This document shows positions 44,456 through 57,081 of a stretch of DNA of 64,000 bases, one piece after another. This DNA comes from Polychytrium aggregatum (lineage: Eukaryota > Chytridiomycota > Chytridiomycetes > Polychytriales). The translations under genes were made by a program, and so were the position numbers. Below the pieces are notes generated by a model that saw only the letters and a program-made list of their open reading frames with translations, was not told the origin of the DNA and ran no database searches. Location of the stretch: NCBI RefSeq assembly GCF_025602895.1, contig NW_026516233.1, positions 62,001-126,000 on the forward strand, read 5' to 3'. The number at the start of each line of letters is the position of its first letter. Within the stretch, counting starts at the first letter, position 1.

Positions 44456-47400
44456 GTCGCTGGTCGGATGGACGAAGAATCGAACAAGAGCAAAGACGAC
44501 CGCAGGAGAGAACGGCAGTGGCTTGGTTTTATAGAACGGCATTCCAAACGGCCGGGTGGGCAGGTGCAGGGCAGGACAGGGCAGCGGCCTTGCTGGTGAC
44601 AGAGCCTGAACAAGCACTGGGCTCTCCGAACGCACATGCACCAACGGCGAGCCAGTGGAAGCCCGAACGGGAATGGCGGCACGCGCGCGGCGTCATACAG
44701 CAGCGCGTGTGTGTCCCTTCGGACGCGCTTGACACAGCCTGTGCAAATTGCGATTCGCGGTCGATCCGGCGGCAAGCGACTTGCTCTCGCACACAGACTA
44801 CGTTGAAGGCACAGCTGGCCTGCCCCCACCGTGCTTCGATTGGTGCATCTTGGTACGCCACAACTATAGCCAGCCCACAGACACTGTGCAGCTGGCGGCA
44901 GACCAACACACGTGCGCGCTCCAGGGCCCTGGCCCGCATTAATCCCGCAACGGGTGAGCGCAGTCGCGCCTGAGCCACAAAGGACCCCAGCAAGGACGGC
45001 GCAGTGGAGGCTGTGCAGCCAAGGCCGGATGATGGCTAGCCAGCACGATGGCAGCCAGCCTGTGGCTGGGCTCGGCTGTGTCGGTCTGAATCATGCTTGA
45101 TGGGCTGGCCTTGAGACGACAGCGGATGCAAATTCGATCGCCCAAACGAACCAACCAGAAGGATCTGGACGAAACAGAGGAGACGGCAACAAGATGAGCG
45201 GCAGTCAGCACTATCCATGACGGACGGCAATGCCAGTGAGATGCATCAGCAGGATTCGTCTGTGGACATGTGCGACGGCAAGCGTCGAGAGCCACAAGCC
45301 AAACCAAAAGTCAAGATCGACCTTGAGCTCTGGCGAGGCCGAGCACCTCAACAACCGAACCAACCAGGGCTCGGCAACAGTAATACACGACGGATGTTGC
45401 CAACCGGGGACAACATGCCACTGCTCGCTGTAGGGTCAAAGTCGTTCGCACCGTCGGCAGAGTGCAGCGCAGGGCGATCGAGGATGAGAAAACGCAGCAA
45501 CGCTTCGGCTCTGCTGACCGTCGGGAACCAAGGAGGCGATGCCCAAACAGACCAGCCTGGCGGACGGTGTCGGCTGTTGTCGGCTGCGCGGGTCGGAGAT
45601 TGAGAGTTCCCCTGGCCAGGAAGGCGTTTTGTGGGCCGAGGCATGGAGGACAGCCATTCTGCTCACACCGAGCGCATGCCGTCAATGTCCTGCCAAGCCG
45701 GGAGCGAGCCCTGGGGCTGATACCCTGTCGCATCGGGATCCGGCTGAACAAGTTTGCCGACCACACAGAATCGGGGCATGAGACGGAGGGATACACAGGG
45801 AGGGCAAGCCCAGGCAGACCGGGGCTGTGTCGATCCAAACTGCTCTTGGCAGGGGGGTCACTGCAGAAGCACGCAGAAGCACGCAGATGCGCCGAGGTTT
45901 CAGATGTCGAGACAGCCGCTCTTTCTATTCAACTCGGTCACAGGCGCAAGGAGGTGGCAGACAGTCGTAGCCTCAACCGGGACAGCGATACCTCCTTGGC
46001 TCGACATTCGTTGGGTAAAAGTACCGCTCACCAGCACGAGCGATTTGCTGAGGCGAGAGACCTGGCAATATGGGTCATTCATCAAAACAAGAGCATTCGT
46101 CGAAGCAGGGACATTCAGCGCAGTGGTATCCATCGAAGCAGGGACACTCGGTGCAGTGGTATCCATCGAAGCTGCACCATCCACCGACCTCGGCCAGATG
46201 ATATTCGGTTCAACCAGGGCGGGCGTTTCCATCCCCTTGCTCCGGCCGGCGCACCGCATGCGAACGAGTCCGAGACACCATGACCAATCCGATCCACCTG
46301 ATTTGCAACCTTGGTCGCCGGCTGATCGCAGAATGGTCGCAGAATGGTCGCCAACTGGCCGCGCCGGCTTGGCCCACTGGCTCGGCTCTCACAACAAGTA
46401 TGCGGGCTGAGCGTCGCCGTCAAGCCCTCGCCGTGTTGTTCCGAAAGAGACAATGTGTCCCATTCTTTCTTCAACACGGTGTACTCCTGCGACGCCCACA
46501 GCACATTTACCAAGAGTCCAATGTCGGCGCCTGCCCAGCCAACGCTTGGACAAGGCTCCCACTGATGAAACCGAGGTGCGACTGGTCGGGCTCCATTCGT
46601 CGCTGGCTGGCTCTGTTCGGCCGCCGGCGGTACCAATCGCAGGGCAAGCGAGCGAGCGAGCGACGAGGAAAACGCAAGGCGGACAGCACCCAGTACCCAG
46701 GTGATGGAAGGCGGCAGCCAGGAGAGGGCAAACAAAAAACGCAAGGGCAAACAAACCGGATGAGTGACCAGGTCCGGGGCTTTCTCAGGCCATGCTTTCC
46801 CAGGCCATGCTTTCCCAGGGCCAACTGACGACAGCACCCAGGCGGAAAGAGAAAAGACGAAGCGACAAGGGCAAGGGGCAACAGGCCAACACCACACAAG
46901 CACGTCCACACGACGGCCCTGGGGCGGCGTGGGTCGGGGCGCACGCGCAGCACAGGCAGCGGCAGCGCGGGCCCTGGGGCCTGGGCAGAGTTTGCGTTGC
47001 ACAGGGGCCTGCTGTTCCAGCCGGACCACGCGCGCGCGGGTCGGCCAATGGGCGGGCGGCCTCGCTTCCACCCCCCGCACTGCCGCGCAAGGAAACACGG
47101 GCGCGGCTGCCGGGCGCAAGCACACACAGGCACTGCGGGCGGCGCTGCGCAGCGGGTGGTCTGCGGACAGCGGTGAGTGTGCGCAGCAGCGATGAAGGCG
47201 TCGGCGCAGCCCAGGCGGACGGATTTTGGTGCGCACCGCGGGCGGCAGCAGCGACAGCTGGCGGCGAGCACTGCAGCAAAGGCCGGAGAGCAGCAGCACA
47301 ACCCCGATACAGTACAACGCTACACCACAACAGCAGCAACACACCACAGCAGCAGCAATGCACCACAACAACAGCCCACCACAGCAGCACAGCACAACCG

Positions 47401-48043
47401 CAGCGGCAACACAGCGCTGCGCACACGCGTCTGCAAAAGTTTTTTCGATCGGCGCTGCCATCGCGAGTTCCTTTGCGGTTCCTTTACGGGTCCCTTTGCC
47501 GGTCGTCTGCTGGGCCCATGCCTCGGCCCGGCTTGTTTGCCGTCTCGTCCTGGCCTCGTCCTGGCCTCGTCCTGGCCTCGTCCTGGGGCCTGCTCGTCCG
47601 TCCGTTTCCGATATAATCCTCGGCCCTAACACGTTCCTGCTCCTGTCGTCTCGACTGTCTCCGTCACCTGGTAAGCCCACCACCACCATCACTCGCCCGG
47701 CTGACCGGCTGGCCGCCATGCGCTCCCGTCCGTCGCGGCTGTGCGATTCGCCTCGGTCCTTTCCAGATCGCCCTTCGTCTGCATTGGCCGCCACCCGCAC
47801 CGCCCTCTCGCCCGCTTTTGGCTGTCGCCTGTGACTGCTGTCGCCTCGTGGGCATACACCCATCCAGCACGGTGCTCTGGCCGTTTCGCTCGGGTCAGCC
47901 GCCCATCCGTTCTCGCCCATCTTGCTATATATTCCTTGCTGGCGCCCCAGCACACTCTTTTTTTTTTCTTGCCCTCTGTTATCCGCCCTGTCCGGAACGG
48001 CTCGTTGCTGACCCCCCATTCTCGGTTATTTCTTCAGCTATAA
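44456..48043. other. 3.6-kb gene-poor GC-rich region
   Basis: Promoters of the WSC-tyrosinase (left) and GNAT gene (right). Long open frames occur on both strands (the longest 46115-48019 on -) but overlap each other, have no domain and are expected from low stop-codon density. Repeats: 33-bp tandem at 46101-46166, CCCAGGCCATGCTTT tandem at 46784-46818, CAACAGCAGCAACAC-like tract at 47320-47410, CTGGCCTCGTC tandem at 47551-47585. I see no supported gene. Confidence 0.5.
46101..46166. repeat. 33-bp tandem repeat, two units
   Basis: Two units starting CGAAGCAGGGACA and ending CAGTGGTATCCAT, plus a partial third; unit length is a multiple of three so frames stay open, but no protein is recognised. 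Confidence 0.85.
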
Positions 48044-48748
48044 ATGTCGCCTTTTCCCGCTGTCTCGCCCTCGATCATGCTATCGCCACCAATGTCGCCC
48101 AGCTCCTCTGCCACCCTCCATCCTGTGCTGTACTCGCCCAGGCTCAGGCTTGTGCCTGTGGTCGAGACTGCTGCCCCGTTCTCGTCGTGGTTGGCCGATG
48201 CCGTCACGCCCAGCGCCGCAAGCTCGCCCGTGTCGCTGTCGGCTTCCTGGCCACCGGGATCGTTCAAGCCGTGCGAGATTCCCGACTGCAAGCTGTGGTC
48301 GATCGAGTTCCTGACAGAAACCCCCGACCTCGCGCCTTACAGCCCCAGCATTGCCATTCCCGGCAGTTACTCGACAATGATCGTCTCGGACCTGGCCGAT
48401 CGCTCGCTCAGCCCGAATTACATCGGCGCCGTTCAGGTCAGCCAGTCCGCCGACCCGTCCACCGCTCGCCTGGATGTGTACATCTCTCCCAGCGAAGCCA
48501 ACAACGGATACGGCACCGAGGCCGTCAAGCGGCTCTTGAACTTCCTCTTTGGGCTTCACCCCAGCAGCACCAAGCCCAGCGTGCACTCGGTGCTCTGCTT
48601 TTTCCCCGACAGCAGCCCCGCCGCAAGTCGCGTCATGGAGAAGCTGGGCTTTGAGGCTGCCGATCACTTCCAGATCGCCGAGGACGGCACCAACCTCCGC
48701 TGCTACCGCATCACCGTCAACCAGTTCACCGAGCGGTGGCATGCTTAG
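48044..48748 (+). CDS. GNAT-family N-acetyltransferase (RimJ/RimL-like)
   Basis: Single-exon 234-aa frame; ATG follows a TATAAA-like TATAAATG context. The N-terminal 40 residues are Ser/Pro-rich; the core starts at RLRLVPVVETAAPF. Acetyl-CoA-binding signature NNGYGTEAVKRLLNFLF (the R/Q-x-x-G-x-G/A loop plus helix) sits after the strand TARLDVYISPSE; ASRVMEKLGFEAADHFQ near the end matches the A-x-x-x-x-x-K-x-G-F motif of the Acetyltransf_3 group. Substrate cannot be told; related fungal proteins act on small molecules or protein N-termini. Probably cytosolic: no signal or membrane segment. Confidence 0.82.
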   Translation: MSPFPAVSPSIMLSPPMSPSSSATLHPVLYSPRLRLVPVVETAAPFSSWLADAVTPSAASSPVSLSASWPPGSFKPCEIPDCKLWSIEFLTETPDLAPYSPSIAIPGSYSTMIVSDLADRSLSPNYIGAVQVSQSADPSTARLDVYISPSEANNGYGTEAVKRLLNFLFGLHPSSTKPSVHSVLCFFPDSSPAASRVMEKLGFEAADHFQIAEDGTNLRCYRITVNQFTERWHA

Positions 48749-51002
48749 TCATGGCCTCGCACTCGCTGGCCTGTCTTGGGCTTGGGCCGCTGGGAGCTCG
48801 CCAAGGTCCTGCCAAGGTTCTGTCGAGGTCCTGCCAAGGCCCTTTCCCGCAACGCTCTCCCAACATCACTCTCCACTCCAGCTCGGTTTCTCATTCGTTC
48901 TGCCGGCTTTGGCGCAAACCGCCCCTCCCACCTCTCCGGTGGCTGCTTTCCCGCGACCAGCAGCCCCCGGTATCGCCTGTTTTCCGCTTCGTTCTCGCTG
49001 GCTCCGCCACCGCTCGCTCTTGTCTCCCTAGGTCCACTTGACTTTCTCGCCCGTCTTACTTCCGCAATCCTCCGTCGTCATCCCATTACGCCACCGCCCC
49101 TCTTCATTGTTCATAGCACACTTTGCCCGATTGATGCCATGGATGGCAGCACTGGTCTGTCCTCAACTGGTGTTCGGGATCCCTCCCCCCCCCAATTGTA
49201 TTTCCCCTCTTTTTTTTTCTCTCTCTCTCCCCTTCCCCCTCCGCTTTGGCATCTTGTCTTTGGTGTGATTTCATACCCCTTTCACTTCATAATCGCAACT
49301 TGGTCATGATCCCATGGTCTTGACCGCCGCCGCGCCCAGCCGCTGACATCTCCTCCGCTCCCCCGCCGCCGTCGCCGCCGCTTTTCTCTTCCTTTCCCCA
49401 CTAACACCGTTTTGCACTGACCTTGCATTTTTGTCCAACCGTTGCCACTGGATTAGCCTTGCCTCGAGTTCATCTCATAATTTTTCTTTTGCATCCCCGC
49501 CCCTCTTTTCCTGGCATCGTCAACGTATTTATACCGGATATGATTTAAAGCACTTCTACTTGCTGGTCGAGAAGGATGAAACAGAAATACATCTATGGTC
49601 TATTTTCTCGTTTCACCAATGTCTGCCAGCCCTCCAGGATCGCCGTCGCTTGGCTCAGTTCTACTCCTCCCTCCCGGCTACCCTGGCAACCTGGCAAGAT
49701 CCGTCCTCCAGATCCTTCAAGAAGTCTCCCCCCGGTCCTTTCCTCGAATCGATCAAGCTGCAAGGCCTCATAAGCACTGCGCTTTCCCTGTGTCAACTTG
49801 TCGGCTCCTGGACTCTACGTATACCTGCAGTGCTTTTTTTCTTTTCTTTATTACTTGGTTTTCTTGGCTCGCTTATCACCTCCATGGCCCAAGTTGGCTA
49901 CCTGTTCTACTTGCCTTCCCTCCCTCTCCACGTATACCTTGTCATTCCCTCTCTCTTGCTTGCGGTTTGATTGTTTCTCTCTCCTGTCTTTGCTTTTCGC
50001 CACCATTATACTCCTCTGTTTGCGTCATCGTTGTCAGTTTATCACCATGGCTCTTTCCCAGGCATTTCTCCTTTCTTTCGCAACCGAATCTTGTCCCTCG
50101 CTTCGTCAAAGCTGTAGATGCCCCGATCCTATCGGTTTCCAAACCTCAGATTTCTAGATTGGTTTCCCCAAATCCAAATATCCACAGTTCAAACACACTA
50201 TAAAATAAAAGACACGTTTTTTTGCATCACGCACTCCTTTACTTCTCCAACTCCGGGAATCGACTTCTGGACGGGGGTTTGGCCAGAGACAAAGCGATGC
50301 TGGGCTTGATTGCATATCCATGGCCCGAGAGACTGAGTGGCCCTGCCACCTCGCCTGAATCACAGAGCATCATTCTTGGCCGCATCGTCTGTTGAATCAG
50401 ACGAATCTCGTAACCTGACGTTCTGGTCCAACGTGAGCCAGCTGATCAATCCGCCGTACTCGCAGATCTGGGTGAATAGATGACCTCTATCGGGCTGCGT
50501 CGGATCCTCAGCTCTTTCTTCCCGCCCCCCTTCTCATCCGCGCTTCCTGTGCTCGCTCAAGCCTCCGTCGCAAGTCGCTCCCAAGAACAACACCATCTGG
50601 CGTGGGATTTCGGCAGGCGGCGTCTGGCGCGGTCAGTTATAAGCTTCTATACAGCCCCCCCCCTATCCCTGGTGAGTATCAACTCTCCCGTGTCGGGCCG
50701 CTGTCCTTCGGACAATTTGCACTCACGAGGGACCGTTGCGGCAGCGTATCGGCCGCCCCTGGTCAATCTGCTGTTGAGTATGGTCGTTCTCACGCCCTTG
50801 TCGCGCTTCGATCGAGGCTTGCAATATGCGCTGCATCTGCCGAGGGTGCGCTGTTGCAATGATATGCTGCCCCGAGTCCCCTGCCAGCACCGATGTTGTT
50901 CTCACGATGGGCAGAGTAATTCCTCGTGTCCATACTGCAATTCTCACCCGTCCCTGATTTGCACTTCCGCCGCCCGGCCGTTCAGATTCCGTCCTTGTTG
51001 TG
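48749..51002. other. 2.25-kb intergenic region, pyrimidine-rich
   Basis: T/C-rich on the + strand with runs at 49200-49245 and repeated CTCTCT; open frames (e.g. 49431-49970 +) are hydrophobic by composition and match nothing. Likely long GNAT 3' UTR and FAM72 promoter/leader. Confidence 0.5.
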
Positions 51003-53474
51003 ATGTATATTCCCCCGCCCTCGTCAAACCCGACATTCTCTGTGCGCCAAAGGAATCTGCAAAGAAATCTATCAACCGCTAGCATCATTGGCTCGATTTC
51101 GACATCGCCGCTGGCATCATCATCATTGACTTTGACAGCGTCAACGTCGTCACAGTCTCGGCGAATGCATCATTTCATGGACATGTCGCTGATACACCGC
51201 AGAGCACCAATACCATCAATGTCATCGTCACTGCCACTGCCATTGCCGATGCCGTCGCCGCCGACATCGCCGTTACCCTCGGCGACAGCGTTGGCATCGC
51301 CCTTTCGCGGTCCCAGCCACTCGCCGTCGGTCCACCCACAGTTCCGCAACAAGGTCGTCTGTATTCTGACCTGCCGCCATTGCCAGACGGCAATATGCCA
51401 TCGTGGAATGAAGGCCATCTTGCTAGGAGACACCCGGGTAAGTGGTGGCCGCCTTTGTGCATGTTTCTCTCGATGGTCTCCTCGATGCACATCCGACGAC
51501 GAGACTCGCCGAGGCATCGCCGTCAAGCAGCGGTCAATCGTCTTTGAAAACCGGCGTGTGCGCTCCGAGGCACGACGATCACACCCGAACGCACGCACGC
51601 AGGCACGCGCGCAACATGAAACCGGTGGGGAGGAGGAGGAAAGGAGCAGAGGAAGAAAACACGTCGCTTGGCTGAGCGCGAGCTCATACCGATACTCCGT
51701 CGATTGCCCGGGATCCGCGAGAACCGGGCTTGGCATGACGGTCTTGATCTGCAAGCTCGGACACTTCTTGCCACGACCGGCTGCGTTCCCACACTTGGAT
51801 GCCGGTCCGCCACCAGCCCAGGCTCGAGTCCTGAGCAAGTGATGGAGCCCCCACAGGCGGTCTTTGGGTTGCTGGCGCTGCACGCTGTCCAAAGGCCCAC
51901 GCACATGCCGCCTGATTTCTGTCTGTGGACCTGTGCGATTTGCGTACTCACCAACGACCGCCCTTGCGCTCTCTATCCCCTACTCGCGCGCTGGCATCTG
52001 CTGGATTTGCCAAAACGTTGCACTTTCGGCTCTTGCGATAGGTCGAGCTCTACTCCACCGACACGCCACCATCGCAAGTTCAGTTGGTCGATAAGGACTA
52101 TGTGACCCGAAACTGTCGCTGCAAAATAAGGGATGTCGCTTGTCTGACCTGGTGAGTCCAAAGGATGCGCTTGATCCGCCATGGCATGGCGGCGTCGGTG
52201 TGGCGACGGTTGTGGCGAGCATGTTGGTCAGGCGGCTGGTGGGGGCTGACAGCAGCCCGGCCTGGTGGCTGATGAAAGAGTGGTCGCCGGAGGGGAGTGG
52301 CCCTCTGCACCGACACCCATGCCTTCCTGCTGGACTCGGGCCGTGCGTGCACTCGTCCACCGTGGTGATCTGCCCCATCTCCGTCGGACGAGGCTGTCAC
52401 TTGATCGAGGCTGATCGTGGAGATCACCACGGCGGTGGAGAGAGTGCCAGCAGACGATAAGGGTGATCGGCGTGGGTCAGCAATGCCGCAGGCCCGGTCG
52501 GATTCGTGTCGCTGGTTGGTTGCGTTGTTTGGCAAATCCGTCGAGATCGAGACGGGTTGGCTGCCGATGCTGGTCGGGTCTGGTGTTGGTCAGTTCCCAG
52601 AGCGGCATCTGCGTCCCGGCTCACATCTCTCTGGCACACCACTGCTGTTTGCTTGACCGTGCAGCGGAAACATTGTCGGATATCATGGTAAGTTTGCTGC
52701 AACGGAGCAGCATACTGGGGACCAACGAGGTGCCCTCCGATGTTGCTCAGCTCGGCTGGCATCGGGTGTCGGGCTCGGGTGTCGGGCATCAGGTGCCGCC
52801 CTGAAAACCCTGGCAGCCCGGACCACTCCGAACCAGCGGCCGATGCGACGGCCCTGTGCCAGGATCCGCTTTCGGGACGGGCTCGGAGAAGGTCAGCCGC
52901 GACGCTGGTCTGGTGGCGGCAAGACGCTGATCCATCTGCTCTGGTGCTTGCTTGCTTCATGGTGGATCGCGGCGGCCAACTTCCAACCGGCTCGTCCGCT
53001 CTGCAGTCACGCAACCATGTGACACTTGTCTGGAAGCCTGCAACAACGGTAAGGGCAATGTCGACGACATCCGACGCCAATGGCCATTCACCGCCGTGCG
53101 GCCTCTGCTCTGTCGGGGTGATCACCATCCGCTTGCCGCCGTGACTGCCACTGCCGGTGGCGGACATGTCACTGCCCCGACACGGACAGTCCCGCTGATG
53201 CCCGCTGCCACGCCCGCTGCCATGCCCATACGGAGCCACCAACCGAGCCTCTATCGTTCGTAACGCCGCCCTCTCTGCTCTGCCTGTGTTTTTCCGCCAC
53301 CCAGGCCACTTCTGGATGTTCCTCTCGCAGGAAATCTCCTGCAGCGAACGCCTGGGCAAGAACAGCCAGATCTTGCTATGGGGCCAGCTGCCCCCGAAAG
53401 AAAAGGACGCTGCCGAGAATCACAACGACTTGTATCGATGGCTGGTGTCGAGGCCGGCTGAGCCTTCGCGCTGA
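51003..53474 (+). CDS. FAM72 family protein
   Basis: Predicted 259 aa. Exons 51003-51437, 52042-52151, 52665-52687 (only 23 nt), 53007-53048 and 53305-53474; phases 0, 2, 1, 1 close. The core matches FAM72: [20 protein letters not shown] plus [74 protein letters not shown]. Eleven conserved cysteines suggest zinc binding. Before the core is a Ser/Pro/Thr-rich extension of about 110 residues not in animal FAM72; an in-frame ATG at 51165 could be the real start. Human FAM72A binds uracil-DNA glycosylase 2 and affects mismatch repair; whether this fungal protein does so is unknown. Confidence 0.9.
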
Positions 53475-54277
53475 TGGGTCTGATAACCCGGCAGCGACTC
53501 GAGACCGCCCTCGACACCGCCGTTGTCACTGCCGTTCCCTGCAGTGAATCCCTTTCGTCATCCACAGCATCAGCGAGTCGACCCGTTAACCCATAGAGCA
53601 CACCAATAGAGCCGATAGACCATACCACAGCCAGCGCCGGAACCAGAACGGAGTGTGCCAGAGTGGGCAAAATTGAGGCGAGCAAAAAGCATTCGAGCGA
53701 GACAGGGTTCGAACCTGCGACCTTCTGATCCGAAGTCAGACGATCTATCCACTGATCTACACGCCCTTGTTGAGTCGCTCCACATTTGCATATATAATCC
53801 TACAACACACCTCGGATCGATTTTTGGCATTTGCACCCGCAAGACGAGTCGACACCCACACCGCAGCCCCGGCGTCGCCCGGTCGCAATCCAGCGGCACA
53901 CCAGCTGCCCCGCCGATGTTCCAGCCCCACGCCATGACTCTGGGCCGCCGGTCTTCTGGTGTGTTCCAGCATCTTCCAGCCACACCCAGAGACACGTGTC
54001 AGGCGAGCCGCTGGCACGCCCAGTCACATCCCGAATCGCCGAGAAGCACCCCCCCCCGGCGATGACAGCATATAGGAGGCGGGCGACTCCCCTCCAACGC
54101 CCCTGGCATCGAGACGAATCTCTGCTCTCTGCGTTTTCTGCATCCCGCATCCGCGCTCGCTTTGGTCGCCCGTGTGGCCCACTCGTGTACATATACGACC
54201 GTCATCCGCAGCATCGTTCCTTTCGTTTTGGTTTTCCATCACACCCAACCAACTGTCCCAAACACACATACACCGCC
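53475..54277. other. Intergenic region between FAM72 and DnaJ gene
   Basis: FAM72 3' UTR, a tRNA-Arg gene on the minus strand, and the DnaJ promoter. No other gene supported. Confidence 0.6.
53694..53766 (-). tRNA. tRNA-Arg (anticodon TCG)
   Basis: Third identical copy of the 73-nt gene also at 1667-1739 and 19870-19942. Confidence 0.95.
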
Positions 54278-56005
54278 ATGCCTGGAAAGGATTACTACGA
54301 CATCCTCGGTAGGTTTGCCAAGCCGCGATCCTCTTCCTGTCATGCTCTTCGAGTCAGACGTGGAACTCACTCACTCTGCAATCGATCATCGCTCTGGTCC
54401 CACAGGTGTTTCCAAGAGCGCCGATGACGACGAAATCAAAAAGGCATACCGAAAACAAGCCCTGAAGTGGCACCCCGATCGCAACCCCGACAAGAAGGAG
54501 CAGGCCGAAAAAAAGTTCAAGGAGCTGGCCGGTAAGCCGCCCACCGGCTGCAAATATCGCCGTCTCTAGAGAACGAGTTGATGGCTCGTGTGGAATGGAG
54601 ACCTGGATCTGCGAGGGGAGGAGGGGGAGCGGAGGAGGCTGGTCCTGCAGGGCAAACGCTGGGGCATTGCTACCGGGCTCTTCGCTGGAGCGGCCTCGTT
54701 CTCGTGCGGTTGGTGCTGTGCGTGAGTCGGCTTCAAACACGGCATATCTGACCCAGTCTTTTGTCATCTCTCGACCATGCACCCGCAACAACGTGAAACG
54801 ACGATTCGTTCGATCCGCGACACTCCATCCACCACATCCATAACGGCCCGTTGCTTGCAGAGGCCTACGAGGTACTCTCGGACAAGAACAAGCGGACCAT
54901 CTATGACCAGTTTGGCGAAGCCGGCCTGAAGGGTAGTGCCGGTGGTCCTAGTGGTCCGGGTGGTCCTGGCGGCGCCGGAGGATTCCCGGGCGGCTTCCCA
55001 GGCGGCAGCTTCAACTTTGGCAACGGCGGCGGCGGCCACACCTTCACCTTCACCAACTTTGGAGGCGCCGGCGGTCCCGGTGGCTTCACTCCGAGTTCAG
55101 CCGATGACATTTTTGCCCAATTCTTTGGCGGCCGCAACCCGTTTGCGTCCGCCGGCTTTGGTGGCGACGACTTTGACTTTGACGAAGATACCCACCGAGC
55201 ATCTGGATTCAGCCGAGGGTTCGGCGGCCGTAGCTCGCATGCGTAAGTGCCACAGGGCTGGTGTGCTGGTGTGCTGGTGTGCTGGTGTCGAGTTGGATAG
55301 AGTCTTGCAAGCGCAGGGAAGACTCATCTGTACTGGAGAAGTTTTACGCAGCTCCGATGTGGGCTGGCCGATTTGTAGCAACCAGACAGCAAGTCCACTG
55401 ACGCTGCTTGTCGCTCCCTCGCTGGTTTGGGCATCTTCCCAATGTCCCGATCCTTCAGCTCGCAGCCTCAGTCGGTCAAGCGGTCACTGGCCGTCACCCT
55501 CGAAGACCTATACACTGGCGCAACCAAGAAGCTCAAGGTCACGCGAAAGGTCCTGTCATCGTCGAACCGGGATCCTGAGAAGATTCTGCAGATTGACGTC
55601 AGGCCTGGCTGGAAGGCCGGCACCAAGATCAAGTTCCCGGGCGAGGGCGACGAACTGCCCGATGGCACCTTGCAGGACATTGAGTTCGTCATTGAAGAAA
55701 AGCCCCACGACCGATTCAAGCGGGAGGGCGACAACCTCAAGATCGACATCGACGTCACCCTGACCGAGGCCCTGACTGGATTCAAAAAGTCCATCCGGAC
55801 CCTCGATGGCCGCAGCCTTGAGGTTGCCGGTGCCGAGGGCACCCGGGTGATCAAGCCTGGCGAGCGCCAGATCATCCGAGGCGAGGGCATGCCCATCAGC
55901 AAGCTGCCGGGCAAGAAGGGCGACCTCATCATCGTCTTCAACGTCGTGTTCCCGTCGTCTCTGAGCGATTCGCAAAAGGCGGCTCTCAGGAAAACCCTCG
56001 GATGA
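54278..56005 (+). CDS. SIS1: Type II (class B) Hsp40 co-chaperone, DnaJ/SIS1-like
   Basis: Predicted 361 aa. Exons 54278-54308, 54406-54531, 54861-55242, 55459-56005. J domain at 1-70: [20 protein letters not shown], then [11 protein letters not shown] with the HPD motif that stimulates Hsp70 ATPase, [20 protein letters not shown]. Gly/Phe-rich region about 75-165 ([33 protein letters not shown]). No zinc-finger CxxCxGxG repeats, hence type II. C-terminal domains: [76 protein letters not shown]. Cytosol/nucleus; partner of Hsp70 SSA-type chaperones. Confidence 0.94.
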
Positions 56006-57081
56006 TTGATCTGGCTGAGGAAGTGCGCGCCGATTCCCCATGTGTTCCTCTTCTCCATCTAAAATCTGCCCCCCCCCGCTCCCTTGCGCACCGATATCTT
56101 GCAGCGGTGCATGAGCCACCAATGATACTTCACACATTTGCATTATAATTCATTCCCAGCGCGGGCGGCGACTTTCCCGTCGGTGAGTGTGAATGGCACC
56201 AATGCGCCCAGCGGAAGAGTGTTTCATCGCTGCCAAAGACAAACGCATGCTGCCTCCGAGGCTCGTGCCGTGAAGGACATGCCTCCGGGCCGATGTGCCG
56301 TCGATAGATGCCTCTTGGCCATGTAAAATGGGGGCCGTGGTGGTGCTCGCCATCACGCGGCTCCTGTGGCAAGACGGCAGTTGGCAAGACGGCTGACCAA
56401 TCGGTCGAGAATATAGAAATGTAGCAAGAGTCAGGAATCGACGAAGATAACAATAAAACCACACGCCATTGTATTTAGAGTGATTTGCGACGTTGGCCTT
56501 TGCCTTGTGATGGGCGCGTGTTGGGACTGGTCTACTGAGGCAAGCAATCGAGCAACAGGATCCGGGGAGGAAGATGGATAGCCAGGCGAATCTGTCCACA
56601 AACAGCAAACCCATGCTTCATTTCAGCAATTGGACCCGGGTCTATGAGCACAATCGAGAAACCAAGCAGTACATGGCGAGGCAAAGACCGATCCAGTCGT
56701 AGTGGGGGGTGGCGATGGTGCGGATTAGGACTGAGCAGACAGACCAAGTACAAGGAGAGACATCCTGCAGAAGCAGGATCAAACAGAGGGGAAGGGGAAG
56801 CGGGTGTCGACAAAAGACGGATGAGCAGGACGAGAAATAAGTACAGCAAACGCATAGCGAGTGGGGATGAAGGAGAAGGAGGGGGGGGAGACCAGGCAGC
56901 GGTACGATGCGATCGATCGCCACGGCGGCGTCTGAGTCGGGCGGGCGCCATGTCTCAGGATCGCAAGCTTAGCGAACGGTCGGCGGCCGCGGAGGCACCC
57001 CCAGTCCACACAGGTCGGTCGGCAAGATTGGCGTCAGGGATGGCGACAGACCCAGAGACTGGAAAGCGCGCCCGCATACTT
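56006..57081. other. Intergenic region, convergent 3' ends of DnaJ and SH3 genes
   Basis: Two facing 3' UTRs; several short overlapping frames without motifs; a G8 run at 56881. No gene supported. Confidence 0.55.

Noticed and set aside
46115-48019. 634-codon minus frame
   Set aside because: No domain, signal or conserved motif; overlaps several other long frames; best explained by high GC. Left as a low-interest finding.
49431-49970. 179-codon + frame with hydrophobic C-terminal half
   Set aside because: Composition follows the pyrimidine-rich strand; no start context, motif or partner exon.
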